Assembly: GCA_033065855.1 (NCBI GenBank)
Contig: JAVXUO010002609.1
Span: 1 to 64,000, forward strand
Reading direction: 5' to 3'
From: Escallonia rubra
Taxonomy: Eukaryota > Streptophyta > Magnoliopsida > Escalloniales > Escalloniaceae
Length of the DNA: 64,000 nt
The notes below the pieces were generated by a model that was not told the DNA's origin, searched no databases, and saw only the letters and a list, made by a program, of their open reading frames with translations. The translations under genes were made by a program, and so were the position numbers. Of the stretch, positions 32,236-44,508 are shown one piece after another (the first letter of the stretch is position 1; the number at the start of each line of letters is the position of its first letter).

Positions 32236-35166
32236 ATGGTTATGCCTGAGAGCTCCAAAAAGGACATGATACTGATACCTTCTTTAGCTTTGAATCTGTT
32301 GTTGTTGTATCCTCTGTTTGTGGGATGCAAAAAGTGGGAGCTGTTAAGTTGGAGTAGAAGAGCAGCAGCCGAAGCTGAAGCAGTGGCATCGGTGTCATGC
32401 TCAGGTCACGGAAGAGCCTACTTGGATGGGATAACTGTCGATGGAATGCCAGTTTGTGAGTGCAATTCCTGCTTTGGTGGCCCAAATTGCTCAGAAGTGA
32501 TAGCTGGATGTCCTGCTGATGTTGATAGGTACGCTCCTGGGAAGTCCTTAGTCACGTTAGCTTGCCGATTGTCTCAAACCGCTAAATATTATTATTAAGC
32601 ATGATATACATAGTTGAGTTATTCGCTCACAACTTAGGTTTAAGAGCTACCGGTAACTTAATATACTTAAAGAGATCTCGTTGGACAAAGTCATAGATTT
32701 GATTCTTCCCGTTAGCGTATTTGGTCCCTTCTTCACGTGTAGTCGAGGGCTATTATGTGAGAAGGAATATAAACATGACATACATAGTTCAGCTAAATTT
32801 CCAACTAGTAGATCTTTTAGAGCACACAATATGCATTCAACGTTCAAAAAGTTAAAATGTACTGAGGAGAATGATTCTCTTTTCCGTTTGCCAATCAATC
32901 GGTAAAAACATTAAGAGAAAAAAATCGACAAGGAGGAACTCGATCCTATGTCTTCATCCTTACCTAGCCACGTGCAAACTCTTTTGAAGCACTAAAAGGG
33001 ATGTTTCAAGATCATGGGTTATATAGTGGCTGTATATAAGCTATTTTTTTTATTTAGCACCAGCGGAAATAATTATGATCATTATTCACATTTGAGTTCT
33101 TTATGTCATCAGTTTTTTTAGTTGTTATTCTGATTGTTCCAATTTCTTGCTCTTTGTAGTGGGGATCCACTGTTTTTGGAGCCGTTTTGGATGCAACGTG
33201 CAGCTAGTAGCGCAGTCCTTATAGCAGGATGGCACAGAATGAGCTATTCATTCAATGACAATTCTTCTATTTCACAAGAGCTCGAGAATCACATCAGAAA
33301 AGTACACGCCATTGTTAAGAATGCAGTTACAGACCGATTCATCGTTTTTGGTGCAGGCTCAACCCAACTACTAAATGCAGCAGTTCATGCCCTTTCCATG
33401 GATAATTCTTCCCCACCTTCAGCAGTCGTAGCCTCGGTCCCATTTTATCCGGTAGTTGTTCTATCCAATTTGAAGCACTAGTTTGGTTTTGCATTTTGGG
33501 AGCATAGTGAATCTGAACTTAGTTGTTGGATGAGTTTGGCTGCAAATTGTTTAGCAAAAACAAAGAGTTAACAATAACTCAGTAAACCTTCTCTTACCAA
33601 TCAAGTCTTTCTTTATTTTTCTTACAGAAGTTGAAGGTGGTAATTGATAATTAATGTGTTTTGTAAAACTAAAGTTTCATTTGAGTACACAGTAAAACTA
33701 ACTTTTATTGATCTAGAGAATTTTCAATTTTGGTACATTAATGGGATGACCACACTGTTTTTGTGTCCAGTGATAACATTCTTAGAACTTATGTTAAAAT
33801 TTCATGATATTGTTTTCCATTAGTGATGAAATAACTTTCTAAAAGCCAAAAGCACCCCTTGAAAGTAGCTTCTTTTGACACCAAAGTTTATGCAGTCCTA
33901 TAAACAACAAACAGATTTCTTCAGCTCGTTGGGTTACAAGTTTTATGGAGATACATCTATGCGCAAGAACCCTTCAGATGTTTCGATGAATGCAATTGAG
34001 TTTGTGACTTCACCCAACAATCCTGATGGTAAGCTGAGGAAGAAAGTCCTCAGAGGTGAGTCCGTTAGAGCAATTCATGATCACGCGTATTATTGGCCAC
34101 ATTTTACTGGGATTCCAACTCCAGCAGATGAGGACATCATGATATTTACACTGTCTAAGCTTACCGGTCATGCTGGTACAAGATTCGGGTAAAAGACTTA
34201 CTTATACGCGTTTTTTATTTCAACTTGACAAAAAAACATAACCAAGAAAATATTTTCGTCGTATTAATTTGTCTGGAAAAACACTTATCAAGTTGCTGTT
34301 GTTTCTTTAGTTGGGCACTGATAAAGGATGAGGCTGTGTATCGAAGAATGCTAACATATTCTGATGAAAGCTGCTATGGTGTTTCACGGGACACACAAGT
34401 AAGAGCTTTGAAGCTATTAAAAGTAGTTCTCGAAGGGGAAGGACGAGAACTTTTCACTTTTGGATACAAAACAATGAAAGATAGATGGGAAAAGTTGAGT
34501 CAGGCTTTGTCATTCTCCAAACGCTTCTCTATCCAGGATATTGCATCTGTATATTGTAGCTTTTTCCAAGGGATCAGGGAACCTTCTCCAGGTGATCATT
34601 CTCTAATTCGAGTTCAGTCTTTTTCTATAACCAAATATTGGTTTCGGAGTACAGAAAAATGTTAATAACTGCGAGGAAAACACTATAACAGTCTTGATAA
34701 GGAAAAAAAGAGAATGAAAAGGCCCAAGATGGGAGCAAAAAAGGGGAATTCTTATGATATTATCATAATAATTTTGTTAGTCCTCTATCTTTTTCATAAT
34801 CGCATAATTCCCCTTTACTCATCCTTTATTATTTTCACTTTCATTTCTTAGCAATCTAATGGAGTATTATCTCAATTCACTGGTATACCAATCCATTTGG
34901 AAACTTTTTGATGAAGGAAAATGCTCGTGCATGTACATCCAGTTCTAATGGTTCTATTGGTTATTTCAGCGTTTGCCTGGTTCAAATGTGAGAGGGAAGA
35001 AGACAAGGATTGTTACACAGTCCTTAGAGATGCTGGAATAATTGGTCGCAGAGGTACTTTATTTGGTGCAGAAAGCTGCTATGTGCGCCTTAGCCTCGTC
35101 ACGAGACAAGACGATTTTGAGTTACTTTTACGTCAAATAAATAAGTTAGTTGCCGAGAAAGGTTGA
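32236..35166 (+). CDS. Alliinase-family aminotransferase, TAR3/TAR4-like
   Basis: PLP-dependent enzyme of the plant alliinase / tryptophan aminotransferase-related family. Known members act in auxin synthesis (TAA1/TAR) or cleave cysteine sulfoxides (alliinase); the reaction here is not certain. Exons: 32236-32528, 33160-33451, 33896-34188, 34311-34591, 34970-35166; all GT-AG and in phase, 451 aa. Seen: hydrophobic N-terminal segment (about 11-30, signal or anchor); EGF-like alliinase domain with Cys55, 74, 76, 79, 85 and 92; FGAGSTQLL phosphate-binding loop; SPNNPDG (234-240); Asp257 in HDHAYYWPHF; PLP lysine Lys283 in TLSKLTGHAGTRFG. The EGF-like region and N-terminal segment fit TAR3/4 and alliinases better than cytosolic TAA1. 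No lesion seen. Confidence 0.92.
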
Positions 35167-35761
35167 TTTTGTGTGGCGAAGTAGACTACAATCAATAGTA
35201 TGTTGATTGTAAGTGAATCTACTCATACAAGGGTCAAGTCTTTTTAACCCGAACTGTTTTCCGTTTATCTTTTCTCTTAAGAACGTTCATGTATCATACC
35301 TACGAGGTTCATGGCTGAATGGTCTCTTGATATTATTTGCATACCTATGATTTTACAAACTTAAGCGCTTATTGAAGTAAAGGAGACATGGAGTTTCGAG
35401 ATTGTGTGGAGATCATAACATGGTGGTGCATTGATTGGCTGCTGCAATACCAGAGCAAAAACAAAGAGAAGGAGAGATCCAAGTAGTCGGTCTAGGCTTT
35501 TAAAAGACCTGGGTAAACTATAGGCAACTTGGGTGAGAGACCTGGATTTTAAGAGTATCAGTTTATGTCCGTAACTTGGCCGTGCATGAATAGAAACAAA
35601 ATAGATATTCGTAGCACAAAAAGAAGCCGCAACGAGAAGAAAATTGTATCCACCACTTTTTTTATACAAGGAACCTTATATAAGTGGTTGCACAATCCTT
35701 TGTTTCCATTTTACCTTTATAGCGTCTTTGAATCTCTCGTAGTGAATATGTGCAAGTAAAC

Positions 35762-35762
<1 letters not shown>
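35167..35762. other. Intergenic, 3' flank of alliinase/TAR gene
   Basis: No gene recognised. The stretch holds the likely 3' untranslated region of the preceding gene and ends at a TA microsatellite. Confidence 0.4.
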
Positions 35763-35799
<37 letters not shown>

Positions 35800-35802
35800 T
35801 AT

Positions 35803-35842
<40 letters not shown>
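35763..35842. repeat. (TA)n microsatellite
   Basis: About 80 bp of TA/TACA units. Both following TIR elements sit in or next to this tract, and TA runs reappear between them at 37032-37054. Confidence 0.95.
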
Positions 35843-35845
<3 letters not shown>

Positions 35846-37031
35846 GAAAGCGAATATAAGGCTAGCCTCACGCAACTTGCGTAAGGCTAGCGGTAAAAAC
35901 TACATAGTTTTGAATAAAACAAGCATAATCTTCCTTTTTCATTTCTCTTTTCTCTCTCTCTCCCTTCTCACTATTTTTCTCTTTCCCATCTCTCTGTCGC
36001 CGATTGGCGTCACCCTCCACCCGCCACCACCCCATTATCATAAGCCACCACCCACCACCCCTACCATCACAAACCACCACAACAATACAAATATCGAAAC
36101 CCACCATTGACAGTGCTCTTCCCCCTTGCGACAACACGAAACAAACCACCACCACCTTACCTGTTCACGGACCTCCGCCACTGGCAAACCTCCATCGCCG
36201 ACGACCTTCACAGACCTTTGGTGCAGATCACCTACCACCCGCACCATCACAAACCATTGGCATCAAACAGAAACCCACGATTGCTCAATACCCCCGCCAC
36301 ATCAAAGAACCGATCAAGCTCAAAATTCATCCAAGATTAATACCCAAATCAAGTTTTACTTGGTTTTAGAGTAAGCTGAATCCGCACACCTTTAATTTAT
36401 TTCTTCCTTCGTGTTCTTTCTATAAGCTTACATTACAACATCGATTAAATTTCACCCACCCACAAGCAGACTTTGCTCCGCCACCATCACTACCACAGAC
36501 TCCGTTTGCTGTTGGGTTGGTGGCTGTGGTGGCTTAGACGGTGGCCAGATTTTGATGAAACTGTTGGGTTGTGACGATGGAAGGTGGCTTAGACGGTGGC
36601 TGTGATGGTGGTTACAAAATTGTTGGGCACATGAATCAAAACACAGATGCAACAGAAAGGACGAAGGAATAAAGGGGAATTAGAGAAGATGGGTGACGAT
36701 GGTGGGTGTTATGGTGGCTGCGGTGGCTTATGACGGCGGCCAGAATTTGAGGAACAAGAAGTTGTGTGATTGTGGGTGGGTGCGATGGTGTATTGAATTG
36801 TGGCAGGAAGAAGGGTGAGTGTGGGTGTGATAGTGGCCAGAGCAGGAAGGTTGGGGCAGTGGGTTTCTAGGGCCTGCAACAGAGAGACGGGGAAGAGAGG
36901 AGGGGGGAGAGAAAGAGAGAGAGAATTTTTTTTTTGACTATATTTGACCTCATTTTCTTAATTAAATTACGTAATTTTTGTCGCTAGCCTCACGTAACTT
37001 GTGTGAGGCTAGCCTTATATTCGCTTTCCCC
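35843..37031. mobile_element. TIR element (MULE-like) in TA tract
   Basis: About 1.19 kb with inverted ends of about 65 bp: GAGGAAAGCGAATATAAGGC on the left and GGGGAAAGCGAATATAAGGC inward from the right, then GCCTCAC and a second GGCTAGC, so each end is itself nearly palindromic. Flanks are TATATATAT on both sides, which fits a 9-bp duplication but is uninformative inside a TA repeat. The interior is CCACC-rich with (CT)n and codes for nothing recognisable. Non-autonomous. Confidence 0.7.
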
Positions 37032-37054
37032 TATATATATATACATATATATAT

Positions 37055-38420
37055 GGGAGCTGATCCGTTGATAACGCTAGCAAACTGAGTTAAGTTGCTA
37101 GCGCGATCTGGCCGTCCATCCTGAAAGATGGACGGCCCATATCGTGCCTTTTTCGAATACTGTCAGTCGTCCGCGACACTATGTCGCGGACGGTATTTTT
37201 TACCTTTTTGCCCTCTGACCCGTCCGCTACATTGTATCGCGGACGGTCCAAATTTTTTTTTTACGTTTTTTTTAAGTTCGTCCGCTCTATAATGTAGCGG
37301 ACGCTTTTTTTACAATAATACCCTCATGTTCCATCCGCTACATTATATAGCGGACGAGTAGACATACACTACTTTAATGTTCTGGCACACACTCTCTCTC
37401 CCATCAATATCTGACTCTCTCTCTCTCTCCTCTTAAATACCCATCCGCTACATAATGTAGCGGATGATGAATGGAGCCTATTTTCTCGTTCTTAAATACT
37501 CTCTCGGAATCCTTCGACTGATTTTCAGAACCTTTCGACTGATTTCGAAATCGGTCGACTGAATTCACTCCAACTGCCCTTTACGACTGTTCTTTGCGTG
37601 CAAAATCTGTCCAAACTTCTTGCTTTCAATCATCTCGCAAGGCTCGGCAAGTGTTTCACGCTCGAAGTTTCGCTCTTCAGGATGAGAGTGACGAAGAAGT
37701 GATCCGAGAACCAACTAGACGGGCTCCTTGTCAGGCTACACCTCAACCATCGGCCGCTCCACCGCCTCACGATCTGTCTCAGCCTGCGATTTTGCCGTCC
37801 TCACCGTCTCACGATCTGTCTCAGCCCAACACCACCGTCACCGACCACCACCGTCTGATCGTCGCCGTCGCCACCAACCACCACAATCCAAACCACAACC
37901 AATCGAACTGCTATTGCCCACCCACCATTAAACTGCCATCAACCCGCCACCACGATCCAATCGCCCATGCTCCCAATCGCCACCAGCTAAACTGTCGCCG
38001 CACCCAACCACCATCGTCCAAATTGTCGCCATCAATTTTGCACTCAAACCGTCGCCGGCCGACGAGCTCTTCTCTGACGGCACTGAAACTGTCCAACCCG
38101 CGCCATGCCGTCCCATCACCGTCATTACCAGGCAATCGGCGCACCACCAGCTCCAATAGGCGCACCACCAGCTCCAATAGGCACACCACCAGCGCCAATA
38201 GGCGTACCACCAGCGCCAATCTGCGCACCACCAGCGCCAATCGGCATCCTCGTCGCGAGGGCGGAGTTGTACATGAAGCGGGCGCGTGGCGGGGGCGCGT
38301 CTTCGTGGGAGCGTTGGTTGTGGTGGTCGGAGCTCGGGGAGGAGGCGAAGGCCTTTGCTGCGGCGACGCCGGAGTCGAGCTCGGCCGTGTTGTGGGCTGT
38401 TGTCGTTGCTCTGCAAGGAG

Positions 38421-38463
<43 letters not shown>

Positions 38464-38894
38464 AAAAGAAGAAGAAAGGAGGGGGAGATGAGGTCAGAAG
38501 ACATGTCAGGAGAGAATAAGAAGTGTGCATCTCTCCTGTCCGCTACATTATGTAGCGGACGGAGTTGGAGACAATTTAATGTTCTGTCTACTCGTCCGCT
38601 ATATAATGTAGCGGACGGAACATGAGGGTATTATTGTAAAAAAAGCGTCTGCTACATTATATGGTGGACGAACTTAAAAAAAACATAAAAAAAAAATTTG
38701 GACCATCCGCGATACAATGTAGCGGACGGGTCAGAGGGCAAAAAGGTAAAAAATACCGTCCGCGACATAGTGTCGCGGACGACTGACAATATTCGAAAAA
38801 GGCGCGATCTGGGCCGTCCATCTTTCAGGATGGACGGCCAGATCGCGCTAGCAACTTAACTCAGTTTGCTAGCGTTATCAACGGATCAGCTCCC
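37055..38894. mobile_element. Long-TIR element with palindromic modules
   Basis: A 1,840-bp element with inverted ends of about 310 bp (37055-37365 and 38584-38894) at about 95% identity, starting GGGAGCTGATCCGTTGATAA. Each arm holds several small palindromes, for example GTCCGCGACA-CTA-TGTCGCGGAC (37169-37191), GGCCGTCCATC...GATGGACGGCC (37110-37137) and GTCCGCTACAT...ATGTAGCGGAC types. The interior has a 343-codon Pro/His/Arg-rich open frame (37594-38625) without a domain, and (GA)n near 38426-38460. No transposase; the class may be MULE or foldback. No clear target duplication (left flank TATATATAT, right flank TTATACAGC). Confidence 0.8.
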
Positions 38895-39394
38895 TTATAC
38901 AGCCCCCTGGTTGCCCCTTAACATACTGAAGAATCTCCCAAAAGCTGTCATAATTCTGAGCGGTTTTTCTATCATGAGAAAGAATATATTGTGATCCCCT
39001 CCCCATACACATACTCATATACTTGTTCTTGCACTCTCCTTGCATGGTATATATACATCCAAATCGGCAATTAGGTGGTCTAGATCAAAGGATAAGTCTT
39101 TTATTGTTTTCTAGCTATACTAAAGTAAATCGGTCCCCTCCACACAATCAAATTCTTGTCCTTGGATAGTAAAAAATCATTTTTCTAGTTCTCAGTTTCA
39201 TAACTGTTTTCTCAAAATCACATACTAGAGTTTGGGTCGCCTTCGCTTGGATCAGAACTATATTTGAGGTTTTGATCTCAATTAGTCATTCAAGTAACTC
39301 GGCCAGTCAGCCCCAGTTGTTGAGTTCAAATTAAACAAATCGTTAGGTTGAATTATGATTTTTCTTATGTTGAATAAAAGCCATCAACAATCAA
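38895..39394. other. Intergenic, no gene recognised
   Basis: No supported reading frame or element ends in this AT-rich stretch. Confidence 0.4.
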
Positions 39395-39674
39395 TAAAAC
39401 CAAGTTTATGCTTGGTATACCTTCTACCATAGTTGGAGATCATGGATCATGGATCAGGTGATCAAACTCCGTGGTATACCTTCTACCATAGTTGGAGATC
39501 GAGATAAAGTCCTTGTGAGCATATTCTGGCAGAAGCTTTTCAGACATATGGGCACCACATTAGCTACAAGTACCGTGTAACAGCCAATGACCCTGAAAGT
39601 GGTGGGCATCCAGAAGGGTATAAAAGACTCTAAGAAGCATACTTTAACTGTATATCCAGTGACAAGCCTAAGAA

Positions 39675-42600
39675 TTGTTTTTTTGCTGCAACTGAAATTT
39701 TATAGCAAAAGGTTAAAAATACAGCCTAGGCCCTACTAGGGGCAACATCTGCTATATCAGCAGCTAACAGGGAGATAACCACATCTGACGGTTCCATGAG
39801 ATACACAAAAGAATCCCCCTGTTGCTCTCCAATTTTTGCTAAATGATCTATATACATTTAGTAGACAGGGGGGCAACCAGTGCTCCCCCTGTTGCACTGG
39901 TTGCCCTCTCTATATAGTTTTAGTAGACATCAAAAGATATTTAGCATCCTTAATTAGACTACTCATGGGGTGCAAATTACAATTATCCGCAGTTAGTAGC
40001 TCTACTGCTGTCATTGAGTCCGTTTCAAAAATCACATTTGCAAGTCTTTTTTCTTTGATCACTTGTAGGCCTTTGACAATGCCCAGTAGTTCAGCTTCAA
40101 GTGCATTGCAAGTTGGTATGCTGCCCAGGAAGCCTCATATCCATCTACCTTGACCGTCCCTCAAGAGACCACCATATCCTCCCCTTAAGTCATCCTTAGC
40201 ACAACCATCTGTGTTCATCTTGATGTAACTTGCAAGAGGAAGGCACCAAGTTACTGTGGGTTTTGATTTTCTTAGTTGCTTTTTCTTGGTCTCAAAAGCA
40301 TTTTCAACTTCTTCAGCAAAGTTGATGCAGATCTTCCAGCTCACATCAATAGGGATGAGAACCCCTTCAATACTTTCTTTGTTCTTGCTTTTCCAAATTT
40401 GCCACAAAATAGCTATGAAAATATATTGCCATGAGGTGTTGCCAAACTTAGTTTTCCCTTGCTCAATAATGTTTTTGGTAAGCCAACTTTTCAAACTCAA
40501 GGTGTCTTCCATCTCAAGTTGAGATATGGAGAAGATTTTTCCCAAAGACCGCGTGCCTTAGGACATTCTCTAATGATACGCTCTGTAGTTTCACGCCCAT
40601 GACCACACCTTGTACAGCTAGCATTAGATGTCAGAAGGCCATTGGAAGCAATCCTGTCATGCAATAAAAGCCAGATAAACATGATAATTTTCTGGGGGAT
40701 TTTGAGTCTCCAGATCCATTTCCAATTATCCGGGGGGGGGGGGGGGGGTTAGGATTGTACAAATCAAGAATAATTTTGTAGGCACTAGATATGGAAAATT
40801 TTCCATTAGAATGTTTCCCCCAACATGGGTGATCCTATCCCACCTCTTCCACAGGAAGGTAAATTCTATGTATTTGTCTACATCTCTCATAATCAACCAG
40901 CCTGTTTACTTTCCAAGTGTCCCGTCTTCCTCCAGAAATCATATTCTTCACTTTGAAATCTTGGCCAACCATGTCATTTCTTATGCATAGAGGACCATCC
41001 CCACACCACCAATCATGCCAAAAGTTAATTTTATTGCCTTTATTCACAATCCATTTCATGCCACTTCTTATAATATGGTTAGTTTTTTTAATACCCCTCC
41101 AAATTTGTGAGCTTCTAGAGTTCGTGGTCCAGTCTCTAGGATTTTCACTGTTAGCATACCTATGTTTTAAAACTTTCACCCATTAAAAGATCTTCATTGC
41201 TTATGATTTTCCAACCCAATTTAGCCAGACAAGCAAGGTTATTATGTTTGGCTTTTCTAAGACCCAGATCCCCTTGGCTTTTGGGGGTGCACAGTTTCCC
41301 ATTTCACAAGATGCAATTTTTTCTTCTCATCTGTGTCACCCCAAAGAAAAGATTTATTGATTCTATCCAATTTCTTAGTCACTTTGGCAGGTAAGGCATG
41401 GACTTGCATGGTATGTATAGGTATAGCAGAGGTAACAGCTTGACAAGTGTAGTTCTACCAGCAAGAGTTAACAACTTGGATTTCCACCCCGCTAATCTTT
41501 TTTGGACTTTTTTGGAATATCTGGTCATAAATGTTTTGGGTCATTCTTTTATGGACAAGAGGGATACCCAAATAAGTACCAAGGTTATCAGTCAGAGGTA
41601 TTCCACTTTTTTTACTAAAATTTCGAGCTCTCATCGCAGGGACATTAGGTGAAACATATAGCTTGGATTTCTGTAGGTTTATCTTTTGACCAGAGTTATC
41701 ACAAAACTTTCCTAGAATGGTCATGATTTTCTGACATTCCCTTTCCCCCTCTTTGCTAAAAATTATCAAGTCATCAGCATAAAAAAGATGAGATATCACA
41801 TGACCCCCTTTGGAAGCTCTTAGACCAATCCAATTCTAATTCTTATTCTTATTACAATCATTAATCATATGAGACAGCCTTTCAATGCACAACACAAAAA
41901 TATAAGGAGAGAGGGGGTCTCCTTGCCTAATGCCCCTCCCTGGGGTGATAGGCTCAAGGGGAGAACCATTCCAGAGAATAGACATGGAACCACCAGTGAT
42001 ACAGCTCATTATGATTCTCACCCAAGCAATGGGAAAGTTGAAAACAATAAGGGTTTGGTGGATAAAATCCCAACTTAATCTATCATAAGCTTTCTCCAAA
42101 TCAATTTTAAATATCACACCACCTCTTCTTCCTTTCATATTCTTAAGGGTATGGATAATCTCTTGAGTTATTATCACATTGTCAATGGTGGTTCTTCCAG
42201 GAACAAAGCTACTTTGGGTTGGGCTAATAAGTTTCTTCAAATAAGGTCTAAGTCTAGCAACCAACACCTTAGAAAGAGCTTTGTACGTCACATTCAAAAG
42301 GGTAATAGGCCTAAAATGATTGATGCTCTGAGGATTCTCAATTTTTGGAATTAGAGTGACTAAAGCTCTATTGTTTTCAGCTGACATAACACCATTGATA
42401 TAGCAATTCTTAATAAAATCACATCAGGTTTTACCAACTATATCCCAATACGTATGATAAAACATACCATTTATTCCATAGGTCCGGGTGCTTTAAAGGC
42501 CTTAATGTTGAAAAAAGCATGCTTAATTTCAGAATCACAAAAGGGGATTTCCATAGCTTTAGCTTCCATGTCATCAAGCCTAGAGTGGTCTCTATCAACC

Positions 42601-43263
42601 TGATCATGATTCAAGTTGATTTCTTCATGTGCAAACAAAATTTTAAAATGATCATTTATATGCATCTCCAACAGATTAGGCATGGTTATCCACTGACCAT
42701 CAGAAGATTTCAAGGCATTGATTTTATTCTTTTTTCTCCTGCTAATAGTAGAAACATGGAAAAAACTGGTATTCCTGTCTCCATGATAGTGCCAGTTTAT
42801 TCTAGATTTTTGTAACCAAAACATTTCTTCATGATTAAGAATGTTTATGTATTCTTTTCTTAGGTCTCTCTCCAACAATTCTAGATTATGGGACCATTGA
42901 GTAGCTAGGAAACATTGAATCCCTTTAAGTCTAGCAAGAATAAATCTTTTTTTCCTAAATATATTTCCAAAGACCTGTTTATTCCAAAGTTTAGCCTGAA
43001 CTTTGAAGTTTTCAGTGGCAGAGAATATGTTATCACAATATTTGTCCCAGATATTTTTAACAATTTCAGAGAAAGTATCATTTAACATCCAAACAGCTTC
43101 TAAACAGGACGGTCTAGTAGAAATAGAAGGGTTAAAGAGAGTACCAGCGCAATTCACAATTATATCACAATGATCAGAAGTAGTGCGAGGAAGATTGCAG
43201 ACCCGAGCTTCGGGAAATAGATTGCTCCATTCGGGCCATCTACCACTGTGCATTCCTAAACTA
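39675..43263 (-). mobile_element. LINE (L1-type) insertion, 5'-truncated
   Basis: A 3.6-kb minus-strand non-LTR retrotransposon flanked by the 13-bp duplication ACAAGCCTAAGAA (39662-39674 and 43264-43276). The 3' end on the left has a short A/T tail (TTGTTTTTTT on plus). It begins inside the endonuclease domain, so it was 5'-truncated on insertion. A G run of about 16 lies near 40734. Confidence 0.88.
39850..43253 (-). pseudogene. LINE ORF2 polyprotein, degenerate
   Basis: From 43253 downward on the minus strand: endonuclease C-terminus (LPRTTSDHCDI), long linker, reverse transcriptase (NHFRPITLLN, FKIDLEKAYDRL, GIRQGDPLSPYIFVLCIE), the catalytic FYADDLI motif (near 41790), the zinc-binding region (CTRCGHGRETTERIIRECP) and an RNase H domain (IKMNTDGCAKDD, then NALEAELLGI). 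Several stops and frame changes separate the blocks, for example near 42430, 41836 and 40135, so no full protein is made. Confidence 0.85.
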
Positions 43264-43411
43264 ACAAGCCTAAGAAATGGGCAAAATGGTTATCACTTGC
43301 AGAACGTTGGTACAACACCACCTACCACTGTGCATTCATGATCCCCTTTGAGGCACTTTATAGCTATGCTTCTAAGCCACTGAACTTAAAGTGGCGGGAT
43401 GTTACTCAAGA

Positions 43412-43688
43412 TGTTAAGGAACATCTTCCTTATTGATTTGTGACAAAATTCCACTAAAAGTGGATCACATGAATTATACTCATCATATCTCAGTGATAGT
43501 GGATCACATCAATTATGCTCATCATATTCCACTGATAGTGGATCTCGGGTTTTATGGCTTAGAATTAGGGGTTAATTGATTCTTGGGTATATAAATACAT
43601 CCTCTTCTCAATGTAAAAACACACACAGAAAACATTCAGTCAATTCTCTTTATGTCTTCCTTTATCTCTTATCTTTATTTTCTTAAGA
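43412..43688 (+). mobile_element. Copia solo LTR
   Basis: Begins TGTTAAGG and ends TTTTCTTAAGA; most of its length matches the LTRs at 45143-45378 and 49884-50125, including the repeated CCACTGATAGTGGATCAC blocks and the TATATAAATACAT core promoter. It is flanked by CAAGA / CATGA (5-bp duplication with one mismatch) and sits inside the Ty3 integrase relic. No internal Copia sequence adjoins it. Confidence 0.8.
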
Positions 43689-44143
43689 CATGATGAAGCT
43701 ATTGACATATATTTCAAGTAACAAAGATAAGTGTTGCACTTACTCAAAGGAAACTTGATAGTTAGTTGCCAAAGCAAGAATCCACTAGTATGCCAATCGG
43801 CAAACGACTGAGAGACACTTTGAGATTGGGAACAGGTCTATCCAAGGCTATAACCATATATACATTTAAAGCTCCATAGCCCTCGAGAATAATCTAAAAT
43901 TATCCCCAAAGTTGTATGGACCGTCTGAAGTCATCGCCGAAGTTGGTAAGGTTGCTGACAAGATTATGTTACTCCTTCACTATGTCATACACCCACTGTT
44001 TCACGCCTCACACTGGAAGAAAAAGGTCAGTCACTACCCTTCTCATTACCTCGCAGAAAGGCAAATCTTGTTGGAGCTTGTGACTCTTGTTGACGAACTC
44101 ATAATGGTTCTTGGTGATATTGACAGGAAAAACACTTTGACGT

Positions 44144-44508
44144 GACAGTGACACTGATAAAATGGCATGAAACCTTGATTCCTTAGGGGCTGTACGTTTA
44201 CGTTTTTCAGTTTTCATTTTTGTAATGATGATGAATAAGATGCCTTTTTCGTGTATGTTTACGTTTTTTCGGTTCCGTTTTCGATAAAATTTCCAAATAG
44301 TATCAAAAAAGCTGAAAACACGGGTGTTTTGACCTTTTTCCTTGAACTGTATTCTCCTTGTCAGAGAATACAGAATCCCGTCCACTGTTCACAATTTCTT
44401 GGGCATGCCATTCTGACGCCCCCCAGCTGTTTCGTCTATTCTCATAGCCTCTCCCAGCTTTATCTTCTTTCTCTGCTCTCTCTCACTCATTATCTCCTCC
44501 AGATTTCC
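44144..44508. promoter_or_regulatory. Upstream region of small coiled-coil gene
   Basis: Non-coding. The CT-rich stretch at 44440-44500 (TCTTTCTCTGCTCTCTCTCACTC) just before the ATG at 44509 looks like a plant 5' leader. No clear TATA box was identified. Confidence 0.35.

Larger units (their letters stand above)
39395..44143 (+). pseudogene. Ty3/gypsy integrase relic, cut by LINE and solo LTR
   Basis: Three pieces of one plus-strand Ty3/gypsy integrase tail: 39395-39674 (GIPSTIVGD, then DRDKVLVSIFWQKLFRHMGT, then EAYFNCISSDKPK), 43264-43411 (WAKWLSLAERWYNTTYH, FEALYSYA) and 43689-44143 (YGPSEVIAEVGKVA, then HPLFHASHWKKKV). These follow the order of a plant gypsy integrase core and C-terminus. 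Frameshifts and stops are present, for example a TAA before EAYFNC. A 29-bp block with GIPSTIVGD is repeated (39413 and 39471). A LINE and a Copia solo LTR separate the pieces. Confidence 0.75.

Noticed and set aside
37594-38625. 343-codon open frame in the long-TIR element
   Set aside because: It is Pro/His/Arg-rich, runs through a (GA)n tract and into the TIR, overlaps long open frames on the other strand, and has no domain. It fits compositional bias in a non-coding element interior.
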